Shown here in pieces: positions 22,271-29,546 of a stretch of 64,000 bases of DNA. Each line of letters starts with the position of its first letter. The first letter of the stretch is position 1. Under the pieces are notes generated by a model that saw only the letters and a list, made by a program, of their open reading frames with translations, was not told where the DNA came from and searched no databases. The stretch comes from DAOTXL01 sp034435455. GTDB taxonomy: Bacteria; Chloroflexota; Anaerolineae; JAAYZQ01. The DNA lies in assembly GCA_034435455.1 (NCBI GenBank), contig DAOTXL010000092.1:1-64000 (forward strand), read 5' to 3'. Position numbers and translations under genes: made by a program.

Positions 22271-23152
22271 TTAGCGCAGCCGCTTCCCCGGTTCAAACCG
22301 GGAGCGCGCCCCCTTCAGAATCTCCTCGTACAGCGCCAGGTTGCGGTCCTGCAAATGGTCGAACACCTGCAGGCTCTTGCTGCCGGGCGTCACATAGCGC
22401 AGCGGATCGGGGTCGAGCCGGGCGGCAACGATCTCCTCGCCGCCCCGGGCCTGGGCCAGCCGCCAGGCGATGGGCGAGACGATCATGCTGTGGCCGAAAT
22501 AATAGTTCCCCCCTGCATCCGGCCCCACCGAGTTGGTGGCGACGAGGTAGACATGGTTGTCGTAGGCCCGGGCACAGGTGGTGAGATGCCAGATGTCGAA
22601 ACTGCGCAGCAGCGCCGACGGCCGGGTGATGATCTCGGCCCCCTTGATCGCCAGCAGCCGCGACAGTTCCGGAAAGTCGCCGTCGTAGCAGATGATCATG
22701 CCGATACTGCCCAAGGCCGTCTCGAACACGTCGGCGCGGTTGCCGACCGTCACCCAGCCGCCGCAGTCGCAGCGTTCCAGGGGAAAGGGGTGCGTTTTGT
22801 CATAGGTGCCGATAATCTCACCGGCCGGCCCGATGAGGATGGATGAATTATAGACCACGCCCCGCACCGGCCCACGCCGGTAGGAAGGCCAGACCACATG
22901 CACGCCGTAGGCCCGGGCCGCTTTCTGCACCTCGGCGGTGATCCGCCCCGGCACCTCGTCCACCAGATCCCATAGCTCATCCGCCCCCAGCCCGGTGACA
23001 AAACCGGTCGTCACCGTCTCCGGAAAGACGGCCAGCTCCGCCCCATACTCCCGAACCGCCTTCTCCAGCCAGACGACCCCCTTTTCCACGTTCGCCTGGA
23101 CGTCGTTGGGGGTGACGGCAATCTGCACACAGGCAGCGAGGAACTCTTTCAT
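22271..23152 (-). CDS. Nitrilase-superfamily carbon-nitrogen hydrolase
   Basis: This 293-residue protein has the Glu-Lys-Cys triad in place: Glu in VFPETVTTGF, Lys in YDKTHPFP, Cys in GMIICYDGDFPE. That marks an amidase/carbamoylase of the nitrilase superfamily, such as beta-ureidopropionase, N-carbamoyl amino acid hydrolase or aliphatic amidase. The ribosome site is GGGAGGAG. It follows FdrA by 50 nt, so a role in splitting a carbamoyl or amide bond in the same pathway is likely. The exact class cannot be set by eye. Confidence 0.9.
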   Translation of the reverse strand: MKEFLAACVQIAVTPNDVQANVEKGVVWLEKAVREYGAELAVFPETVTTGFVTGLGADELWDLVDEVPGRITAEVQKAARAYGVHVVWPSYRRGPVRGVVYNSSILIGPAGEIIGTYDKTHPFPLERCDCGGWVTVGNRADVFETALGSIGMIICYDGDFPELSRLLAIKGAEIITRPSALLRSFDIWHLTTCARAYDNHVYLVATNSVGPDAGGNYYFGHSMIVSPIAWRLAQARGGEEIVAARLDPDPLRYVTPGSKSLQVFDHLQDRNLALYEEILKGARSRFEPGKRLR

Positions 23153-23202
23153 CTCAACTCCTCCCAGACAGTTTTACCAGAGACAGCACCCGTCCTTTGT
23201 CG

Positions 23203-24927
23203 TTATCGCTTCATCCGCTCCAAGATCGCCATCAGCCGCTCGTCGCCGCCGGCCGGCGGTTTCCAATCCACCTGGACGACCGGCGCCCCCTGGGCCTGCA
23301 GGCTCTCGGTGAACGATGCCAGACCGACATTGATGGCCGCCAAAGGCTCCTTCAGCACCGCCAGGTCTACCGGAGGATGGCCGATAGCCGAGGATTGAGG
23401 GTTGAGGGCCCGCAACAGGCCACCGACGTAACGGACCGCCGCCTCGCTGCCGGTTTCGACCCGTGCCCCGGCTTCCTGGAGCTGCCGGACCTGGGCCGCC
23501 AGGCCCTGCGGGTCTTGGTCGGTGCCGACGACGATGGCGACAACCTCCAGGGTTCGCCCGGCCTGCGCTGCGGTCGCCCGCGCCTGAGCGATGGCCGGGG
23601 CCAGTTCACCTGCCGGGTCAGGATGCGCGCCGTAGCCCAATACCACGTCGAGCAAAATCACGGCGACCTCTGCATCCCTGGCTTCTTGCTGCAGGCGCCG
23701 AATGCGCAGGTCGTTGTCCAGCATCGGGTGCAGGCGGCCCACGGTGAACTCGTCCTCCCCCAGGTCCACGATGGTATGCTCCTGGCTGACCATCGAATGG
23801 CTCAGACGATACTCCTTTTGCAACGGCACGTTCGAGTACACCCCAGGCAGGTAATCTTGTAGCAGCAACAGCGCTTCGTAGGCCAGCGTGCCCCCGGAAA
23901 ACAGCCCGCGCAGATACCGCTGCCCTGGAGCAAAACGGTCCGGCCCGCTCCCCCCGCCTCCATCCTCCGTCCTGCGTCCTGTGTCCTTTGTCAGACGCAC
24001 GGCCATCTCCGCCGCCTGGTCCAGGGTGGCGACAAAATGCAGGTTATCAACAGAACGGCCCGGATAACCGATGAAATCCACGACCACCGGCTTGTCGGCT
24101 GCGCGGGCCAGGCTCAGCAGGCCATCGGCCACCCGGGGCGTGGGCGGTTTGGAGATGAGGACGATGACCTGCGTCTCGGGGTCACGGCCGAGAAGGTCCA
24201 GCGCCTGGCGGGCCGTCACCGCCCCCACCGCCTCGCTGAGGTCGCGCCCGCCTGTGCCCAGGGCGTGGGTGATGCCGCTCTCCAGTTGGTGGATGCGAGA
24301 AGTGACCGCCTGCAACCCGGTGCCGGCGGCGGCGATCACCCCGATCGGCCCCCGGCGCACCCGGTTGGCAAAGCCCAGCCCCACGCCGTTGACAATGGCC
24401 GTCCCACAGTCCGGCCCCATGACCAGCAGGCCCTTCCCGGCAGCCTTCTGCTTGAGAGAGACCTCTTTTTCCAACGGGACGTTATCGCTGTAGAGGAAAA
24501 CATTTTTTCCCAGGTCCAGCGCCTCACCCGCCACGCCGGCAGCATAGCGGCCCGCCACCGAGACGAGCACCCAGCGGGCCTCGGGCAGCATCTGAGCCGC
24601 AGATTCCAGGCTTTTGGGCTGGAACTCCTGCCCGGCAGCCGGGCGACGCCGCACCAGAAGGGCATCCACCTGCTCCAGGGCCGCCTGGGCGGCAGCCGCA
24701 TCTTGAGCGCGGACGACGATGACCAGGTCGTCGGCAGCTGCAGCCTGAACCTCCGGCGTCAGCAGGCCGGTCTGGGCCAGGATCTCTTTGTTGGCCTCAG
24801 TGCCCATCACCACTCCGGCATCCACGACCCCAGGCCAGGCCGCCAGGGAGCGTTGCAACTGCATCAGGACGGCCGAATCATAGTACCTCCCCGACCGGAT
24901 TTCCGCTTTTGTGACTGTCACAGGCAT
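23203..24927 (-). CDS. fdrA: FdrA-like acyl-CoA-synthetase-fold protein (AllF-like)
   Basis: This protein of about 574 residues resembles succinyl-CoA synthetase alpha chain but belongs to the FdrA group. It has an N-terminal S-G-R-Y-Y-D-S-A-V-L-M-Q block, the nucleotide-binding VMGPDCGTAIVNGVGLGFAN near 165 and GITHALGTGGRDLSE near 215. In E. coli FdrA works with YlbE and YlbF in oxamate carbamoyl transfer. GGAGG abuts the ATG at 24927, so the GTG at 24921 is also plausible. The DUF1116 partner is two genes downstream, separated by the nitrilase. Confidence 0.9.
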   Translation of the reverse strand: MPVTVTKAEIRSGRYYDSAVLMQLQRSLAAWPGVVDAGVVMGTEANKEILAQTGLLTPEVQAAAADDLVIVVRAQDAAAAQAALEQVDALLVRRRPAAGQEFQPKSLESAAQMLPEARWVLVSVAGRYAAGVAGEALDLGKNVFLYSDNVPLEKEVSLKQKAAGKGLLVMGPDCGTAIVNGVGLGFANRVRRGPIGVIAAAGTGLQAVTSRIHQLESGITHALGTGGRDLSEAVGAVTARQALDLLGRDPETQVIVLISKPPTPRVADGLLSLARAADKPVVVDFIGYPGRSVDNLHFVATLDQAAEMAVRLTKDTGRRTEDGGGGSGPDRFAPGQRYLRGLFSGGTLAYEALLLLQDYLPGVYSNVPLQKEYRLSHSMVSQEHTIVDLGEDEFTVGRLHPMLDNDLRIRRLQQEARDAEVAVILLDVVLGYGAHPDPAGELAPAIAQARATAAQAGRTLEVVAIVVGTDQDPQGLAAQVRQLQEAGARVETGSEAAVRYVGGLLRALNPQSSAIGHPPVDLAVLKEPLAAINVGLASFTESLQAQGAPVVQVDWKPPAGGDERLMAILERMKR

Positions 24928-24979
24928 CCTCCGAATCCAGTTGAATGAGCCCTTTGCCAACTATGAGGATTTTACAACG

Positions 24980-25924
24980 TCAAGTTACGGCAAAATACAC
25001 AAGAAAAATAAACACCGACAGGATCGTGTGCAGTGTCAGCACGTTGTTGATGGACTGTCTCTCCTGGATATCCAGGTCTGAGCGCGCGTACAACGGGATG
25101 ATAAAAGGCGGCGGCAAGACAAGCAATGTAAACAAAGCCGCCTCAAACATCCGGTCCAGTCCCAGCAGGCCTCGCACCAGATAACGATTCAGAAGCAGAA
25201 CCAGGGGCAACAAAATCCCCAACCGAATGAGTATCACCAACAAAGCCCCCTTCAGGCGGGCCCGTTCAACGCGGATGCCGTACCCGACGATTATCAAAAT
25301 CAGGGGGACGGTGAGGTTGCCGAGAAATTTTAGCACCGCCATCAACGCGCCCGTGATAGGCCACCGGTACAACCCCTCCTGCCCGCCCAACACATTGAAA
25401 AGCAGACTGACCAGGATGGCAAGAACCACCGGTGCGGATAAAAAGGACCTGGCGATCGTTTTCAGATTTTGCGCCCCGTCCCGCCGGATCAGCAACAGGG
25501 GCAGAAACACAAACCAGATAAAGATCTCATGCCCCAGATCTGTCACGGCGATATAGCCTACCTTTTCCAGCCCGTAGGCGGCCCCAAACAGGCTGATCCC
25601 CAACATCCCATATTCAAAACCGGTAATCAGGTACGGGAAATATACCTCCTGAATCTTCAGTTTCTTTTTGATCAACAGCCCCAACAGAAACAGCAAGATA
25701 CATAGCAAAAATACAGAACCGAAAATAACAAGATAGGCCGGCTTTAGTTCAACGCTCAGGAACGAGATGAAAAGCACGGCCGGCAACGCCAGATTCACCA
25801 CAATCTTGCGCAGTTCCTCAACGGTAGTTTCAGCCAAAAAATTCTTGTGGCGAATCCAATATCCCAGGGAGATGAGAAAAAGGATGGGTAAAGCCTGATT
25901 AAGAATGAGGACGGTTGATTCCAT
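24980..25924 (-). CDS. AEC-family (auxin efflux carrier-like) permease
   Basis: This 314-residue protein has about ten hydrophobic segments in a five-plus-five arrangement. The family's N-region is ALPILFLISLGYWIRHKN and the unwound central motif is NLTVPLILIIVGYG. Bacterial AEC members carry small carboxylates such as malate, malonate or lactate. It lies between the biotin-carrier gene and fdrA with gaps of 40 and 52 nt. It could export an acid end product or import a co-substrate of the pathway. The ribosome site is weak. Confidence 0.85.
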   Translation of the reverse strand: MESTVLILNQALPILFLISLGYWIRHKNFLAETTVEELRKIVVNLALPAVLFISFLSVELKPAYLVIFGSVFLLCILLFLLGLLIKKKLKIQEVYFPYLITGFEYGMLGISLFGAAYGLEKVGYIAVTDLGHEIFIWFVFLPLLLIRRDGAQNLKTIARSFLSAPVVLAILVSLLFNVLGGQEGLYRWPITGALMAVLKFLGNLTVPLILIIVGYGIRVERARLKGALLVILIRLGILLPLVLLLNRYLVRGLLGLDRMFEAALFTLLVLPPPFIIPLYARSDLDIQERQSINNVLTLHTILSVFIFLVYFAVT

Positions 25925-25964
25925 ATCGGCCCACTTTTCCCTCGCCGGGGTCGCCGTCGCCCGA

Positions 25965-26387
25965 CTATCCCCGGTAGCTCAGCAGCGGTTCCCCGTGCGC
26001 GACACGCTGGCTCTCGGCGACATAGACGCGGGCGATGACCCCCTCCTGCGGGGCGCGGATGACATTGTCCATCTTCATCGCCTCGATGACCAGCAGTTCC
26101 TCCCCCCTGGCCACCTGCTGTCCGGGCCGGACGGCGACCGACTTGACCGTGCCCGGCAGCGGGGCGACCAGCGTGCCTGCCCCAGGCGCAGCGGCCTCCA
26201 CCGGTCGAGCGGCCGGCGGAACGGAAGCAGGCGCAGCCACGGCCTCCGGTTCGGCCGGCGAAACCGTCTGGACCTCCACCGTAAAGGCCTGCCCATCCAC
26301 TTCAACCTGGACCTGCTCCCGACGGGGGTCCGACAGCAGCCGGACGTCGAAGGTGCGGCCCCCCACAGCGACCCGGTATCGTCTCAT
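25965..26387 (-). CDS. Biotin carboxyl carrier protein (biotinyl domain)
   Basis: This 140-residue protein starts at the ATG at 26387, overlapping the upstream gene as ATGA. The N-terminal half is a short beta region. A flexible Ala/Pro linker follows, and the C-terminal domain has the biotinylation motif E-A-M-K-M with the GTLVAPLPGTVKSVAVRPGQ strand set. It carries CO2 on biotin between a biotin carboxylase or pump and the carboxyltransferase encoded two genes upstream. No biotin carboxylase gene is in the window. Confidence 0.93.
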   Translation of the reverse strand: MRRYRVAVGGRTFDVRLLSDPRREQVQVEVDGQAFTVEVQTVSPAEPEAVAAPASVPPAARPVEAAAPGAGTLVAPLPGTVKSVAVRPGQQVARGEELLVIEAMKMDNVIRAPQEGVIARVYVAESQRVAHGEPLLSYRG

Positions 26388-26713
26388 CCCCGCCTCCGCC
26401 CATTGCCTGCGGGAGCCAGCCGGCGCTGGTGATGGAGCACCCACCACGGGCTTACCGGCAGAGAAGCAGCGGCGGCGTCCGGCGCCGGCGCCGTAGTCAG
26501 GCCGCCCGTCATCTCCGCCTCGGCGCGGGCCAGGGCCACGGCAACGGCGGCGGCCTGGAGAAGCGCCCCGTCCCCGGCAGGCTCCACCCTCTCCTCTGCC
26601 GCACCTTCAGGTCCCCGGCCCCGTTCCCGGATCGCCGAGGTCAACAGCCACAACAGGCCATAAAAGGATGCCAGCGCCAGGAACAGCAGCGACATACCCA
26701 CGGCGCTTATCAT
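26384..26713 (-). CDS. OadG-like small membrane subunit of a biotin-dependent (de)carboxylase
   Basis: This 109-residue protein has one N-terminal membrane helix (GMSLLFLALASFYGLLWLL). A soluble Ala/Glu-rich segment with VAVALARAEAE and a C-terminal SPWWVLHHQRRL follow. That layout matches gamma/delta subunits of Na+-pumping oxaloacetate or methylmalonyl-CoA decarboxylases. The ATG at 26713 has GGAGG five bases upstream. The sodium-pumping beta subunit, which should accompany it, is not found here. Confidence 0.75.
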   Translation of the reverse strand: MISAVGMSLLFLALASFYGLLWLLTSAIRERGRGPEGAAEERVEPAGDGALLQAAAVAVALARAEAEMTGGLTTAPAPDAAAASLPVSPWWVLHHQRRLAPAGNGRRRG

Positions 26714-26762
26714 CAACACCTCCACCGGCGATTCCTCCCCCCCTACTCAAACGGGCACCTTA

Positions 26763-26789
26763 TTCACCACAAAGGACGCGAAGGATACC
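26763..26789. repeat. Dispersed ACCACAAAGGA intergenic motif
   Basis: TTCACCACAAAGGACGCGAA plus GGATACC lies in the 103-nt gap between the carboxyltransferase and OadG-like genes. It matches the motif at 4250-4272 with a few changes. Nothing else is seen in the gap. Confidence 0.55.
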
Positions 26790-26816
26790 CAGTTACCCCC
26801 TCTAACCCCCCAATCG

Positions 26817-28367
26817 TCACACCGGCATACAGCCATGTTTCTTGGGCAGCGAACAAGCCTGCTTATCGCGCAGGAAATCCAATGCCGCCACCAGCCTGGC
26901 CCGTGTCTCGCTGGGCAGGATCACATCGTCCACGTGGCCGCTGGCCGCCGCCGCATACGGGCTGCCGAACTGCTGCCGGTACTCGGCCACGAACCGGGCC
27001 ATCAACTCCGCCGGGTTGTCTGCCGCGGCCAACTGCTTGCGGTAGAGGATGTTGGCCGCTCCCTCGGCGCCGAGCACCGCGATCTCGGCCGTCGGCCAGG
27101 CAAGAACCAGGTCGGTGCGCACATATTTGCTACTCATGACAATATACGCCCCCCCGTAAGCCTTGCGGGTGACGACGCACACCTTGGGCACCGTCGCCTC
27201 GGAGTAGGCATAGACGATCTTGGCCCCGTGGCGGATAATGCCGCCGTGCTCCTGCACCGTGCCGGGCATAAAGCCAGGGCAGTCTACGAAGGTGACCAGG
27301 GGGATGTTGAAGGCATCACAAAAGCGCACGAACCGGGCGATCTTGTCCGAGGCGTCAATGTCGAGCACACCGGCCAGCCAGTCGGGCTGATTGGCGACCA
27401 CTCCCACCACCTCACCATGCAGCCGGGCAAAGCCGACCACCGCATTACGGGCAAAGTGGGCGTGCACCTCAAAAAAAGTGCCCAGGTCAAAAATGCGGGT
27501 GATGGCCTGGCGGATGTCGTAGGACCGGGTATCCTCCAGCGGCACCAGGCTGTCCAGGGCCGGGTCGGCACGGGCCGGGTCGTCGGTGGGCGGCAGGCGT
27601 GGCGGCGGCGCGGCGTTGTTGGCAGGCAGATAGCTCAACAGCCGCCGGGTGAGGGCAAAGGCTTCTTCCTCATCCTCGGCCACAAAATGGGCCACCCCGC
27701 TGACGGCAGCATGAACCTGCGCCCCGCCCAACGTCTCAAAATCCACCTCCTCGCCGGTCACCGTCTTGATGACCTCCGGCCCGGTGATGAACATGTGGCT
27801 GATACCCCGGGTCATGATCACAAAATCGGTCAGCCCAGGGGAATAGACCGATCCGCCGGCGCATGGGCCGAGCATGACGCTGATCTGGGGGATGACGCCG
27901 CTGGCCTGGGTATTGCGCCAGAACAGTTCGCTGTAGCCGGCCAGGCTCCACACCCCCTCCTGGATGCGAGCGCCCACCGAGTCGTTCAGGAAAACAAAGG
28001 GGATGCCGGAAGCAATGGCCAGGTCCAGCACTTTGCACACCTTTTGCCCCTGGGCTTCCGAAAACGATCCGCCAATGACGGTGAAATCCTGAGCGGCAAC
28101 GGCCACCTTGTGGCCCTCGATCCGGCCCAAGCCGACCACCACGGCATCGCCGGGGAAACGCTTTTCGTCCAGACCAAAGGCACTGTGGCGGTGGGTGATG
28201 TAGGGGTCCACCTCCTGAAAACTGTTGGCGTCGAGCAGGCGGTCGATCCGTTCGCGGGCGGTGAGCTTGCCCCTGGCGTGCTGCTGTTCCACCGCCCTGG
28301 CCCCTCCGCCCTGGCGCACCTCCTGGCGGCGGCACAATAGCTCCTCATTCAGATCGTGCGGCGCCAT
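26817..28367 (-). CDS. Acyl-CoA carboxyltransferase (PccB/MmdA family)
   Basis: This 516-residue protein starts at the ATG at 28367 behind GAGGAGGAG. It has the opening ARGKLTARERIDRLLD, the FVFLNDSVGARIQEG acyl-CoA site in the N-domain, MLGPCAGGSVYSPGLTDF, and the C-domain oxyanion segment DCPGFMPGTVQEHGGIIRHG with YGGAYIVM. It moves carboxyl between biotin and propionyl-, methylmalonyl- or related acyl-CoA. With the OadG-like and biotin-carrier genes it resembles a methylmalonyl-CoA decarboxylase set without its pump. The first gene of the unit, it has a promoter just upstream. Confidence 0.93.
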   Translation of the reverse strand: MAPHDLNEELLCRRQEVRQGGGARAVEQQHARGKLTARERIDRLLDANSFQEVDPYITHRHSAFGLDEKRFPGDAVVVGLGRIEGHKVAVAAQDFTVIGGSFSEAQGQKVCKVLDLAIASGIPFVFLNDSVGARIQEGVWSLAGYSELFWRNTQASGVIPQISVMLGPCAGGSVYSPGLTDFVIMTRGISHMFITGPEVIKTVTGEEVDFETLGGAQVHAAVSGVAHFVAEDEEEAFALTRRLLSYLPANNAAPPPRLPPTDDPARADPALDSLVPLEDTRSYDIRQAITRIFDLGTFFEVHAHFARNAVVGFARLHGEVVGVVANQPDWLAGVLDIDASDKIARFVRFCDAFNIPLVTFVDCPGFMPGTVQEHGGIIRHGAKIVYAYSEATVPKVCVVTRKAYGGAYIVMSSKYVRTDLVLAWPTAEIAVLGAEGAANILYRKQLAAADNPAELMARFVAEYRQQFGSPYAAAASGHVDDVILPSETRARLVAALDFLRDKQACSLPKKHGCMPV

Positions 28368-28396
28368 CTGCTCCTCCTCGAACGCAACGCCGGTCC

Positions 28397-28426
28397 AGTA
28401 TACCATCAGTCGGCCCGGTTGTCCAA
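28397..28426 (-). promoter_or_regulatory. Promoter of the carboxyltransferase unit
   Basis: TATACT (28397-28402) lies 18 bp from TTGGAC (28421-28426) in the 61-nt gap after the Rho gene. The -10 is near consensus; the -35 is weak beyond TTG. Transcription would start about 22 nt upstream of the carboxyltransferase ATG. Confidence 0.55.
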
Positions 28427-28428
28427 TG

Positions 28429-29520
28429 TCATAGCGGGATCTTTTGGAGCAGCACCTCGTTAGTGGGATACCTGTCCAACAGCTTGAGGAGCATTTCCAA
28501 CGCCTCCCTGGGCTTGTGCCCGGCCAGCAGGCGACGGAGCCTGACGATGCGCCGGTACTCGTCCGGACCGTAGAGCAGATGGTCCTTGCGGGTGCCGCTG
28601 GCCAGAAGGTTGACCGCCGGGAAGAGATAGGCCTGGGCCAGAGCGCGGTCAAGGACGATCTCGCTGTTGCCGGTCCCCTTGAACTCTTCCCAGATCACCT
28701 GATCCAGGCGCGAACCGGTATCCACCAGGAGGGTCGCCAGGATGGTGACCGAACCGCCCCCTTCGATCTTGCGCGCCAGGCCCAGGAAGCGGCGTGGGAC
28801 CTCCAGCGCCCCGGCCTCCAACCCGCCGGACAGGGAACGGCCCCGGCCACCGGCAGACCCACGCAGGTTGAAGGTGCGGGCCATCCGCGTCAGGCTGTCT
28901 ACCAGCACTACCACATCGTGGCCGCACTCCAGATCGACCTGGATGTGGGCCAGCATCAACTCCGACAGGGCCACGTGCTCGCGCAGCGGCCGGTCACTGG
29001 AGCTGGCGAACACCTCGGCCTGCAGGGTGCGCCGGAAAAAGGTCACCTCTTCAGGGCGCTCGTCAATCAGCAGGACCACCAGGCGCGTGTGGGGGGCGCC
29101 GGCGCGGATGCCCTGGCCGATCTGCTCCAGCAGCGTCGTCTTGCCCGCCTTGGGCGGCGAGGCGATCAGCCCCCGCGTGCCCTTGCCGATAGGGGCGATG
29201 AGGTCCACCAGACGCATGGCCCGCTCGCCGCCGGCTGCCAGGGGAAAGCGCTCGTCGGGATCGATCGCCACCAGGCGCTGGAAGGGAGTGCGTTCCCGGA
29301 ACCTGGCCGGCGGCAGGCCGCAGACCGACTCGACGCCGGCCAGTTCAGGCCCCTGCCTGCCCTGCCGAACCGGTCCGGTGACGGTCGCGCCGACGACGAG
29401 TTGGGATTCGCGCACAAGCCCGGCCGGGACCGCGACCTCATCCGACGGCTGTGCCGGGTTGAACAGGACCGTTGCCCCTCGGTCGGTTCGCTTCAGAATG
29501 CCGGTGACAGTGTCGGGCAT
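28429..29520 (-). CDS. rho: Transcription termination factor Rho (short form)
   Basis: This 363-residue protein has the Rho ATPase core: P-loop SPPKAGKTTLLEQIG, LLIDERPEEVTFFRR, the Q-loop VVVLVDSLTRMARTFN, and the R-loop/GTGNSEIVLDR region. It lacks the first 50 or so residues of E. coli Rho. In the OB-fold the aromatic RNP motif G-F-G-F is replaced by R-G-A-T-V-L, so the primary RNA site is altered. Secondary-site loops are intact, so helicase action is expected. The ribosome site is weak. Confidence 0.93.
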   Translation of the reverse strand: MPDTVTGILKRTDRGATVLFNPAQPSDEVAVPAGLVRESQLVVGATVTGPVRQGRQGPELAGVESVCGLPPARFRERTPFQRLVAIDPDERFPLAAGGERAMRLVDLIAPIGKGTRGLIASPPKAGKTTLLEQIGQGIRAGAPHTRLVVLLIDERPEEVTFFRRTLQAEVFASSSDRPLREHVALSELMLAHIQVDLECGHDVVVLVDSLTRMARTFNLRGSAGGRGRSLSGGLEAGALEVPRRFLGLARKIEGGGSVTILATLLVDTGSRLDQVIWEEFKGTGNSEIVLDRALAQAYLFPAVNLLASGTRKDHLLYGPDEYRRIVRLRRLLAGHKPREALEMLLKLLDRYPTNEVLLQKIPL

Positions 29521-29546
29521 GGCCGCCGGTCCCCTGGGGGTGTGAA

